From Schlesneria paludicola DSM 18645 (GTDB lineage: Bacteria; Planctomycetota; Planctomycetia; Planctomycetales; Planctomycetaceae), in NCBI RefSeq assembly GCF_000255655.1, contig NZ_JH636434.1, positions 1,406,581-1,470,580 of the forward strand: a stretch of DNA of 64,000 bases. The letters are read 5' to 3'. Each line of letters opens with the position of its first letter. The stretch's first letter is position 1. The notes beneath the pieces were generated by a model. The model saw only the letters and a list, made by a program, of their open reading frames with translations. It searched no databases and was not told the DNA's origin. Of this stretch, positions 1 through 7,898 are shown in pieces. The position numbers and the translations under genes are program-made.

Positions 1-2308
1 GCATCACCAAACGCAAGGTTGCGTCATCGATCAGAGCCAGATCGCTAAACGAAAACAACTCGTCCTTCAGAGCATCCGCCACCGTTGAATCACGCGTTTC
101 GATCGTCCTCATGAGTGACGCGGCACTCGACGAATCGGCGGCGCTCAGCATTTTCGCCGCACGGGCGACGCCACCGGTGTGCACCGGAATGCGACCAAGT
201 CGATCATGTAGCAGCGCGGCGATGTCCGCCAAGACATCGAGATCGGTCGCCGCAAGTCGGGACACTCTCCCCAGAAGATCGGCCTGTGCTTCGGCCGAAA
301 ATCCAGACAACACTTGGGCAGCCAAAGGAGGTGATAGCTGTGATGTGACAAGTGCGATGGTCTGCGGATGCTCGTCCTGAATCAACTGACGGATCTCATC
401 CGCGTGCCGATGGTGCAGAAACGCGAACGGCCCCGCTGCAACCTGTGCTTCCACCTTCACCAACGCGGGTTCGACATCGTCGCGTTCGAGTGTCCGTTCC
501 AGCAGGATTCGAGCGGTTTCGGGCCCAGCAGGCTGCACCAGCGGCCGAGACAGGAACGACGTTTGAAACGAACTGAGGACTCGTTCCTGTTCATCGCGTG
601 TAATATTATCAGCCTTTGCAATCGCAAAAGTAATCTGCTCGACCTTCTCACGCGTAAGCTTTCCAAGCAACTCGGACGCGAGCGACTGATCAAGACTTAA
701 TAACAGAATTGCAGCCTGTCGATCTCCGTCAGTTTCACTGTAGCTCGCCACGGAACCAACTTCTGACAATGTCTGTCCAACGACGGTTGCCGCAGCGATG
801 GTGTCAGAGCCGATCAAAGCCCGCACATCGTCCCGCAATAAGGCCACCCGATCGACAACAGGAACGGTGGGACGCGGAATTTCGACCTCCTCGGCAATCG
901 CGATCGAGGGGCCAGGTTCCTCGAATTCGGTGGGGAACGTCATGTCCGAAGTGCCCTCAGCCTGTTTCGCCGGACGACGAAACAGCCAAATCAGTGTGAA
1001 CGCCAAGCATACCACGCCGACGTAGCTGATCTCCTTCTGCCATCGCCGAGCATGCTCAATCGTCTGATTCCAATTGAGCTGCGGCCCGTCGCTATTCCGA
1101 TCGGCAGATATCCGATCAACAAACGTGACCGAAATTGCGTCGTGAGAGGAGGTCGAAGGAATCAGACGCCGCACAACGCGCTCGACCGTGGCCGCGACTT
1201 CGTCTTCCATCATGTAGGACTCAGAATCCGCTGCTGCACTTCGCGATTTTGAGGATCGACTGGCAGCCACCGCGCGAAGGTAGTCGCGGGGAATTGAGAC
1301 GCTGACTCGCAGCCCAGTCGTTCGCAACGCATCCGACGAAGGCAACGGCGCACCGGAACTCGGAAGTGCGGTAGACGTACCTCGAAATGCGGCCGAATGT
1401 GAATCCGGTTGCATGATCACAGCAGGACGATTCGCGACGGAATCAAATTCAGCCCGTTCGTCAGATTGAAAATTTGTCGTCGTCGCAACACGCGATTCGG
1501 TGTCCTTGTCGAACTGCACCGCGACACTGACGTTGGGAATGTAGGAAAGCGCCTTCAGAAGCTGCTGCTCATATTGAGCAATCAGCGTTTCGTTCGCCGG
1601 GAGTGATCCATTCGTCGACGGTTCGCCCATCCGATCGCCATGGTAGGCGTGTCCCCGAGCGACATCAAAAACCGTGACGTCGACAGGCTTCAGATCGGGA
1701 ACCATGTTCGCCACGACGTGCCGCAATGAATCCACCAGCGACGCCGTGATCTCGTAGCCTGAAGCCGATTTCAAAGTGACATTCGCGGTCGTACGTGGTT
1801 TCTGATTCCATCCATGCCGCCGATCGGAATACGCAATCGCCACCCGGGCGTCGTCGATCCCGGGAATCTGCTTGATGGTGCTGCGCAGTTCCTGAATCAG
1901 CAAAGCCTCTTTCATTTGCTGTCGCTGGCGATCCGTACTGAACGGCCCCAAGGTCTCGAAATGCTTTAACATTTGCGAGCCAAAATCGGCGGGTAGTGCG
2001 TTGACGGCCAGCAGTGCGGCATTGCCGCGTTCGAGATCCCTGGCTGGAATGAGCAATCGTGAACCATCACGTCGAATATCGACAAATCCCGCCGCTTTGA
2101 GCGCCTGTTCCGCCGCCGGGAGTTCATCGCCAACAAACGCCCTTCCGAACGACACAGGCTGATAGCTGGCCCGACTATTCGAAAGCAGCAAGGCACCAAA
2201 GCCAACGACAACCGCGAGCGAGATCGCTATCGATGCCACGCGACGCATGGGTGACATCGACCGAAATAGCTCGAAGAATTGTGCGGTGATGCGCGGCAGA
2301 ACGTCCAT
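1..2308 (-). CDS. fliF: FliF-FliG fusion: flagellar MS-ring protein joined to rotor/switch protein (3' end outside window)
   Basis: I translated the minus strand by hand. One frame stays open from the ATG at 2308 to the window edge (about 769 codons); I checked the inter-domain linker and the whole FliG part for stops. Residues 24-42 form TM1. Ring-building (YscJ/FliF) domains follow, then TM2 at about 426-444. Instead of ending with the short FliF tail, the protein continues through a linker of about 80 residues into a FliG-like part: RQAAILLLSL at about 531 (FliG N-domain) and DEHPQTIAL at about 645 (FliG middle-domain EHPQ motif). The FliG C-terminal torque helix would lie beyond the window. 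FliF anchors the basal body in the inner membrane; FliG couples it to the stator. Domain identities rest on motif recognition. No Shine-Dalgarno was seen before the ATG. Confidence 0.85.
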   Translation of the reverse strand, partial: MDVLPRITAQFFELFRSMSPMRRVASIAISLAVVVGFGALLLSNSRASYQPVSFGRAFVGDELPAAEQALKAAGFVDIRRDGSRLLIPARDLERGNAALLAVNALPADFGSQMLKHFETLGPFSTDRQRQQMKEALLIQELRSTIKQIPGIDDARVAIAYSDRRHGWNQKPRTTANVTLKSASGYEITASLVDSLRHVVANMVPDLKPVDVTVFDVARGHAYHGDRMGEPSTNGSLPANETLIAQYEQQLLKALSYIPNVSVAVQFDKDTESRVATTTNFQSDERAEFDSVANRPAVIMQPDSHSAAFRGTSTALPSSGAPLPSSDALRTTGLRVSVSIPRDYLRAVAASRSSKSRSAAADSESYMMEDEVAATVERVVRRLIPSTSSHDAISVTFVDRISADRNSDGPQLNWNQTIEHARRWQKEISYVGVVCLAFTLIWLFRRPAKQAEGTSDMTFPTEFEEPGPSIAIAEEVEIPRPTVPVVDRVALLRDDVRALIGSDTIAAATVVGQTLSEVGSVASYSETDGDRQAAILLLSLDQSLASELLGKLTREKVEQITFAIAKADNITRDEQERVLSSFQTSFLSRPLVQPAGPETARILLERTLERDDVEPALVKVEAQVAAGPFAFLHHRHADEIRQLIQDEHPQTIALVTSQLSPPLAAQVLSGFSAEAQADLLGRVSRLAATDLDVLADIAALLHDRLGRIPVHTGGVARAAKMLSAADSSSAASLMRTIETRDSTVADALKDELFSFSDLALIDDATLRLVM

Positions 2309-2706
2309 GTTGGAGCGCGCGGTCGTTTGAGGAACGGAATTTAGCCAAGGCACGATGCGTCTTATAGTTGCGACTGGCAATTCGAGGCAATGCGAGTCGG
2401 TCGAACTTCTCTGTACAAATCAGCAGTTCCGCAAATCAATCCGCGTTGTGCCTGGAACGTACTTGACTCCCGTTCTCCTTTCGAGAGAATGACTTAACAA
2501 ATCTTTACGCCGTCGGACTGCCCGGAAAAACCCAACAATCGGTCAAGCAGATCCGACGAACTTTCCTCATCTTCAACTTGTCGAATACGAATCGTCTCCA
2601 ATTGAGCTACGATCTTGGAGTGGTCGGGGCGTAGAATAGTGATGGCCGTTTGACTTTATGGTGGTCTACAGACTGCCTCGGCGCGAGGAAGTGAAAGAAT
2701 TCTGTC
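2309..2706. promoter_or_regulatory. Divergent intergenic region, fliF / FHA gene
   Basis: About 400 bases lie between the starts of two divergent genes, so promoters for both must be here. I could not identify convincing sigma boxes, repeats or a small gene. A purine-rich stretch (GAGGAAG) sits about 14 bases before the FHA start, which is long for a ribosome site. Confidence 0.4.
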
Positions 2707-3153
2707 ATGCGTGCACATCTGATACCAGTCAAAGGTCGCGGACGCCCGATTCAGATTACGCGCGATATCACCGTTGTCGGACGACAGGAAGACCTGTGCG
2801 ACGTTTGCTTGAAGAAGAGCAGCGTTTCCAAAATGCACTGCGTGATCGTCCGCACGGATGGACTGCTTTTCATTCGAGACCTGGGCAGCACAAACGGCAC
2901 GAAAGTGAATGGACAGCGCGTGGTGCGCGGTGCGCTATTGCCAGGTGATGAACTCGCCTTCGCCGGCGAGAAATTTCGCGTCGAGATGGGACCAGGCGAC
3001 CCTGATCCCGAACCCGATCGCGACATGGAAAACCAGCACACGGAAATGATCGAATTGCCCGTGAAGGCCGCGGAAGAAAACTTCCTCGAGTATCAGCTTG
3101 AACCGCTCAAATCGAGTAACAGCGACGTGAAGTTCCTCGAAGAGCACGAATAA
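2707..3153 (+). CDS. FHA domain protein
   Basis: A 148-residue protein, most of it a forkhead-associated domain. The phosphothreonine-binding signatures are clear: VVGR near residue 26, a serine and histidine in SSVSKMHC near 40, and DLGSTNGTKVNG near 60. FHA domains bind phosphothreonine peptides and usually act in Ser/Thr-kinase signalling. The last 50 residues are acidic and without a recognised domain. It has no signal peptide, so it is probably cytosolic. It stands alone, divergent from the flagellar gene; a link to motility is possible but unsupported. Confidence 0.85.
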   Translation: MRAHLIPVKGRGRPIQITRDITVVGRQEDLCDVCLKKSSVSKMHCVIVRTDGLLFIRDLGSTNGTKVNGQRVVRGALLPGDELAFAGEKFRVEMGPGDPDPEPDRDMENQHTEMIELPVKAAEENFLEYQLEPLKSSNSDVKFLEEHE

Positions 3154-3159
3154 CCCGGT

Positions 3160-4716
3160 TCATTTTGAACCGCGAGTCGAACTGATTTTCACGAGGTCAT
3201 CATACGCCCGGCGCTCCCAGCCAATGACCTCTCCTGCCTCGTCGGTACGAGGGAAGAGCTGAACTGGGGTCACTTCCGTTTCCCAGACACCTTCGGAATT
3301 CTTGGCGACGTTGACCTCGAGATGGCCATAGTGCTTTCCACCCGAGATCAACTGCTTTCCAACCCAGACTTCCAGCGAGTTGTCATGTGCGAGAAACTTG
3401 CGGAACGGATTGTCGAAACCCTTTGAAGGTCCGCGCAAGCCGTCTCCACCAATCCCCACGTCGTAGAAATGAATCTGATGCGACGCCTTGGTGCCATCCG
3501 CCAGCGTTTGCATACCCGTGACGTGAGATCGCTCGAGCATCTCGTCATGGCCAGAAAAAACGATGTCGACGCCATACTGGAAAAACAGCGGCGCCAGCGC
3601 ACGCATGGCAATTCCTGACTGCCCCGAGAACCCTGCATTTCCAAAGGGAATACTGTGGGGACCTGAACCGTACATCGTGTGATGAAACTGCACGAACGTA
3701 AATCGACTCTTGGTGCGTGCATCGGCCAGTTGCGATTCCAACCATTGATACTGCTCTGAACCAGGGTTGAAGTCAGGTGCATTGCTGCCATCCAGATTGT
3801 GATTTGTATCCGACGCCGACTTGTGTGGCAGACCGTCACTCGAATCGACGGTGATAATCGTGATCGGGCCATAGTCAACGCGGTAGTAACGCCCGTGATG
3901 CTTCGGATTCTTGGCGTGATTTGAGGGAACTTCGAAATAGGTTAGATACTTGTCCGTGGCGAAATTCGCCCCCTCGGCCGAATAGCCACCGCCTGGCCCC
4001 GCAAAGTTCTCATGATTCCCGATCGCAGGCAGAATTGGCACTCCAGAGGCAATCTGACCAAGCTCCCCGGCGTTATGTCGCCAGAATTCATCCCAGTCCC
4101 GTTGCTCACCGCCCGTTTCGACAAGATCCCCCGTCACCAGCAAAAAATCAGGATTGCGAGACGCCATCAATCGGCAGTTTTCCTGATACCCGATCGTTTG
4201 GTCCACAAGGTACTTCGTAATCTCTGCAGGTCGGTTGCTGCCAGCGGCCGAAGGCCACTCAACAGGTGGCGTCGTACTGGATTCGGGTTCCGTCTCTGAG
4301 TCCGAGTAAACCATGAATCGCACGGACCGATCGGACGAAGGAGATGTCCGGAACGAAGCAGAGTACTCCTTCGCCCCCTGTTGCACATGGTACGCATAGG
4401 TCGCACCAGACGTCAGACCCGTGACGCGGATTCGGTGCATCCAGGGAATCGAGGGATGCGGCTCGCCGGGTTCCGGTTTAAAGGGATTGTAGGCCAGCGA
4501 CTTCGTGAGTACCGGTTTCGAAGTAAACGCCTTCGCCCCTTCAGGCAATTCAACGGTCAGCTTTCCTGCTTCGTCGGCCTCTGAGAACCAGATCACCGTC
4601 ATTGCGTCGGGTGCTGGATTCTGTACGTAGGGAAGCACTCGAAACGATTCACCCGCTGTGACGGCGGACGCCAGCAGCAGAATCCCGGCAAACAGGAAAT
4701 TTCGGAATTGGAACAT
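3160..4716 (-). CDS. Exported purple acid phosphatase-like metallophosphoesterase
   Basis: A 518-residue protein with an N-terminal signal peptide ending near ASAVTAGE. A fibronectin-III-like N-domain follows, then a calcineurin-like phosphoesterase. Metal-binding motifs in order: a degenerate first motif (YSDSE), GDLVE, GNHEN, the histidine of QFHHTMYG and GHDEMLE. This arrangement matches bacterial purple acid phosphatase-like enzymes, which hydrolyse phosphomonoesters or diesters outside the cytoplasm. The start is supported by GAGGTGATG just upstream. It converges with the FHA gene, with only six bases between the stops. The natural substrate cannot be read from sequence. Confidence 0.85.
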   Translation of the reverse strand: MFQFRNFLFAGILLLASAVTAGESFRVLPYVQNPAPDAMTVIWFSEADEAGKLTVELPEGAKAFTSKPVLTKSLAYNPFKPEPGEPHPSIPWMHRIRVTGLTSGATYAYHVQQGAKEYSASFRTSPSSDRSVRFMVYSDSETEPESSTTPPVEWPSAAGSNRPAEITKYLVDQTIGYQENCRLMASRNPDFLLVTGDLVETGGEQRDWDEFWRHNAGELGQIASGVPILPAIGNHENFAGPGGGYSAEGANFATDKYLTYFEVPSNHAKNPKHHGRYYRVDYGPITIITVDSSDGLPHKSASDTNHNLDGSNAPDFNPGSEQYQWLESQLADARTKSRFTFVQFHHTMYGSGPHSIPFGNAGFSGQSGIAMRALAPLFFQYGVDIVFSGHDEMLERSHVTGMQTLADGTKASHQIHFYDVGIGGDGLRGPSKGFDNPFRKFLAHDNSLEVWVGKQLISGGKHYGHLEVNVAKNSEGVWETEVTPVQLFPRTDEAGEVIGWERRAYDDLVKISSTRGSK

Positions 4717-5239
4717 CGGAACATCACCTCATGATGAATGAGTCAGAAAAAGGAGGGCCGCTCAGAAGAAAATTTGGCAGGACGATTCCTGAAGAATTCT
4801 GTTCCAGTTCGGTCTCTGCACCACAAATGATACCGATAGCGCCGAGACGCGATCCCAACGGATGGACGAAAACCGCCACCATTTGTGAAGATTATGTGAA
4901 TTTCTTCAAAATCTCTACGATCAAGCAATTGTCGCCATCCAGGAAACGAATCGAGGTGCCGTAAACTCATTTCCAAAGGTGACGATTGCCGCACCGCAGT
5001 CCCGATTTTTTTGCATTTTCGGCGTCGTGGCGTGATCCAAAAACCGATGGCGAACGTTTTTAGGGAGTTGAGTGCGCAACTTTGCTTGCCATCGCTATAC
5101 TCTGGACCGACTTCCACCGGCCGGTTGACATGACCGGACGAAGTGGACGATTTATTCGATCGGTTCAGCGGATCGGACGCAAAGTTGCACGTGAGCATGA
5201 GCCAACGTACAGCCTCGTAGAATTCAAATTCTGCAGGCA
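4717..5239. other. Intergenic region upstream of terC-like gene, with a 10-bp inverted repeat
   Basis: No gene recognised in 523 bases. GCAACTTTGC (5076-5085) recurs as its reverse complement at 5179-5188, 93 bases apart and shortly before the TerC start. The arms match perfectly but do not extend. I looked for a yybP-ykoY (manganese) riboswitch, which often precedes terC-type genes, and saw no convincing match. A long minus-strand open frame here overlaps the TerC start and has no protein-like character. Confidence 0.35.
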
Positions 5240-6322
5240 ATGATCTTTCTCGGGCAAAGGGATAAACGCGTGACGGGGATTCTTTGGGGGGGATTCGTAC
5301 TGCTGGTGCTTTTGATCCTCGCGTTTGATCTGGGAATCCTATCACGCGAATCGAAGACACTAAGCGCGAAAACAGCGTTGTTCCGTACCGGCGTTTACTT
5401 CACGCTGGCTCTGCTGTTCACGGGATTTGTCTATTTCGCGTATGAGTACCACTGGTTCAATCTGGGTGTGTATGAAAATGTCGAAGGCGAACACGCGGAC
5501 GATGCGAGCCTGCCTGATTCCGGCCTGGAAGCAGCCATTCAGTTCTTCTCGGGATACATCCTCGAACAGTCGCTCAGCGTCGACAACATCTTCGTCATCG
5601 CACTGATTCTCGGATTCTTCAAAGTCCCGTCCGCTTATCAGCATCGTGTCTTGCTGTGGGGCATCCTCGGCGCGCTAATCATGCGCGGCGTCATGATCGC
5701 AGCCGGTGTGGCGCTCATCAAATACTTCGAGTTCATGACCTACATCTTCGGTCTGTTCTTGATCTACACGGCCATTAAGATGTTGACGGCCGGCGAAGAC
5801 GACGAAATCGATTTCGAGAAGAGTTTTCTCGTCAGAATGGTCCGGCGGCTCTTCCGCTTTCACCCCGAATTCGTCGAAGACCATTTCTTCACACGAATCG
5901 ACGGCAAGCTCGCGATCACACCACTGCTTCTGGCACTCGTCGTCGTCGAAACCACCGACCTGGTGTTCGCCGTGGATTCGATCCCGGCCGTCATTGGCTT
6001 GACGCGCGATCCGTTCCTGGTGTTTACATCAAACGTGTTTGCAATCCTGGGCCTTCGAAGCCTTTATTTCGCGCTCGCCGATCTGCTCGGTCGATTCCAC
6101 CTGCTCAAGTATTCGCTGGTTGTGATCCTGGCATTCGTGGGTGCGAAGATGCTGCTTGAGAAGCTTCTCATCCCACATGATGCAGAAACCAAGGGGATCG
6201 TGAATCTCATTTCATTCGCGGTCATTGTTCTCACGCTATTCGGTGGTGTCGCGGCGTCGTTCGCATACCCCGAGAAGCATGAAGCCGAGACGTCAGAGCC
6301 CCCCGACGCACATCTCAGTTAG
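5240..6322 (+). CDS. TerC/Alx family integral membrane protein
   Basis: A 360-residue polytopic protein with about eight or nine hydrophobic helices. It carries the two family signatures with conserved membrane aspartates: EQSLSVDNIFVIALI near residue 110 and VETTDLVFAVDSIPAV near 235. TerC/Alx proteins are linked to manganese or other metal efflux and tellurite resistance; Mn export is the better-supported role for Alx-type members. The central loop between helices is long and acidic (GEDDEIDFEK), and the C-terminus is hydrophilic. A GCAGGC stretch just before the ATG is the only ribosome-site candidate. The gene is monocistronic. Confidence 0.88.
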   Translation: MIFLGQRDKRVTGILWGGFVLLVLLILAFDLGILSRESKTLSAKTALFRTGVYFTLALLFTGFVYFAYEYHWFNLGVYENVEGEHADDASLPDSGLEAAIQFFSGYILEQSLSVDNIFVIALILGFFKVPSAYQHRVLLWGILGALIMRGVMIAAGVALIKYFEFMTYIFGLFLIYTAIKMLTAGEDDEIDFEKSFLVRMVRRLFRFHPEFVEDHFFTRIDGKLAITPLLLALVVVETTDLVFAVDSIPAVIGLTRDPFLVFTSNVFAILGLRSLYFALADLLGRFHLLKYSLVVILAFVGAKMLLEKLLIPHDAETKGIVNLISFAVIVLTLFGGVAASFAYPEKHEAETSEPPDAHLS

Positions 6323-6345
6323 TACTTTTGTCAGATCGAAATGCA

Positions 6346-6452
6346 CGGGTTGTTTGGCCGGGGCTGGACGAGCGACGCGCCGGAAGCTCCGCGGTTTCGG
6401 CAAGCCGCTCGACGCCGGCAACCCGAAGATTTCTGTATGACACGACACCAGG
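6346..6452 (+). repeat. Dispersed ~107-bp palindromic element, copy 1
   Basis: Located 24 bases after the terC stop. The ends GGGTTG (6347-6352) and CAACCC (6419-6424) pair. The interior carries GGTTTCGGCAAGCC, and ACCCGAAGATTTCTGTATGACA follows in pieces at 6421-6442. Copy 2 at 28664-28770 shares this layout. There the terminal stem is changed on both sides (GGGTGG/CCACCC), so pairing is conserved while sequence is not. Confidence 0.6.
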
Positions 6453-6599
6453 GATTTGTGGTTCGCCGTAGCAATGATCACACCCCGCTGACGTACTCGA
6501 GTCGCCACTCGTCTGTGGACTGCTCGACGGCCGCGTCAAAGCACGAAATCTCAAACGAAGTCGACCCTTCGTACAAGTCCCCAATCAGCTCAAGCATCA

Positions 6600-7865
6600 T
6601 CAATGCCTGGCGGCGGCGTCCGGCTGGCGATCGCGCCAGACATGGACGGCTTGCTGCAGTTGATCGGCCCAGACTTTGTTCAGGTGCTCCGCTGAGGGAA
6701 CGTGACCGTCCCGCATTTCGCCAAAATACCAGCAACAGGCTTTGCCGAGCGAATACGTATACGCAAACGCCATCGCCGCATTGGCCGTCTGCCCGAGGAA
6801 TGGAATGAACTTCAGCGGCGCCTTCACGGCCGATCGCACCGCCAGCCGTCCTGCCACAACCCCGGACATCTTCAGCAGAAGTTCGGCATTCATCTTTTGG
6901 TCATAAAGGTCGGCCAACAGGTAAACAAGCCGCGACTGAAGCGCCATGACGACCGGAATATCCACCCAAGGTAGCGGTGTCGCCGCAGATGTCGCGGCGA
7001 GCCCGCTGTAGGTCAGGATCAGCGGCATCGCCTGTCTGGCCGTCAGATCACGTAGCGAACCTCGTAACTCATCCAGATGTAACAAGGCCTGACGGCATGC
7101 GGCGGGCAAAAGTTCACTCAAGGTATTCTGCAGCCGTTTCCCTCCGACGTTTGGCTCGTTGTATCCCTCTTCGGGACGAGTCAAATCGATGGGAACAATG
7201 CAATTCACCAGTCCAGCAAATCGAACTTCCTGCTCACGCAGACTTCTCTGCAGCGCGGGATGGATCGCACGAGCGGAGGGATGAAGATCACATGCCGGGC
7301 TCGATTGTGCCGTTGCTGTCGTCGTCGCGTCGCCGGAATTCGAGACGGCCAGCGCCGTGGACACAGCATCGAAGGGATCGGGTTCGGGATGCTGTTCGAA
7401 GGGGTACGCTTCGTGCAAGCTGGTCAGAGCCAGCACGATTGGCCTTGATGGCCGCGCAGCACGAATCGCTTGAAGCGGCTTGATCACCTCCGCCAGGGCG
7501 TGGTCCATCACCCGAGCGACCACGATCACAACGTGCGTTGAGCCATCAAACGACTTCAAATCCTCTGACGGATCATAGCCGACTTCCCCTAACCCGCGCG
7601 TATCAAGGAAACGCATGAGCGGCTGGCTTGTCGAGGGAAAATCGTATTGGAACGAAGTTTTCGTTTGCGGCTGAAACCCGTTGCCGATTTCCGCCTGCGT
7701 CGATCCGGTCAGATACCGGATAATCGACGTCTTGCCACTGCCGGTTTTTCCAAACAGCCAGAAGACCGGCACCGGCATCTTCTTCAATAGTTCGTCACGC
7801 TTCTTTTCGAACTGCTCATCAGTGAGCGGCCCAAGCCCCATCCAGGATTTGATACTGTCAAACAC
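6600..7865 (-). CDS. DUF697-type P-loop GTPase
   Basis: A 421-residue protein with GTG as likely start. A G1 P-loop (FGKTGSGKTS, about residue 38) and a G3 motif (LDTRGLGE, about 91) mark a translation-factor-class GTPase. At the G4 position the usual NKxD is replaced by LTSLHEA, so nucleotide specificity is uncertain. The C-terminal 150 residues are hydrophobic and glycine/alanine-rich, resembling the DUF697 (YcjF-like) membrane-associating region. It sits 33 bases downstream of the thioredoxin-fold gene on the same strand, so the two are probably co-transcribed. Its role is unknown; envelope stress or membrane trafficking is guesswork. Confidence 0.75.
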   Translation of the reverse strand: MFDSIKSWMGLGPLTDEQFEKKRDELLKKMPVPVFWLFGKTGSGKTSIIRYLTGSTQAEIGNGFQPQTKTSFQYDFPSTSQPLMRFLDTRGLGEVGYDPSEDLKSFDGSTHVVIVVARVMDHALAEVIKPLQAIRAARPSRPIVLALTSLHEAYPFEQHPEPDPFDAVSTALAVSNSGDATTTATAQSSPACDLHPSARAIHPALQRSLREQEVRFAGLVNCIVPIDLTRPEEGYNEPNVGGKRLQNTLSELLPAACRQALLHLDELRGSLRDLTARQAMPLILTYSGLAATSAATPLPWVDIPVVMALQSRLVYLLADLYDQKMNAELLLKMSGVVAGRLAVRSAVKAPLKFIPFLGQTANAAMAFAYTYSLGKACCWYFGEMRDGHVPSAEHLNKVWADQLQQAVHVWRDRQPDAAARH

Positions 7866-7898
7866 GATGAACAGCCTTGTCGAATTGCGACGGGCTGG

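Noticed and set aside
4990-5239. Manganese (yybP-ykoY) riboswitch before the TerC gene
   Set aside because: Expected from context, but I could not find the conserved loops.
4743-5360. A 205-codon minus-strand open frame
   Set aside because: It overlaps the start of the TerC gene on the opposite strand, has a random-looking composition and no domain.
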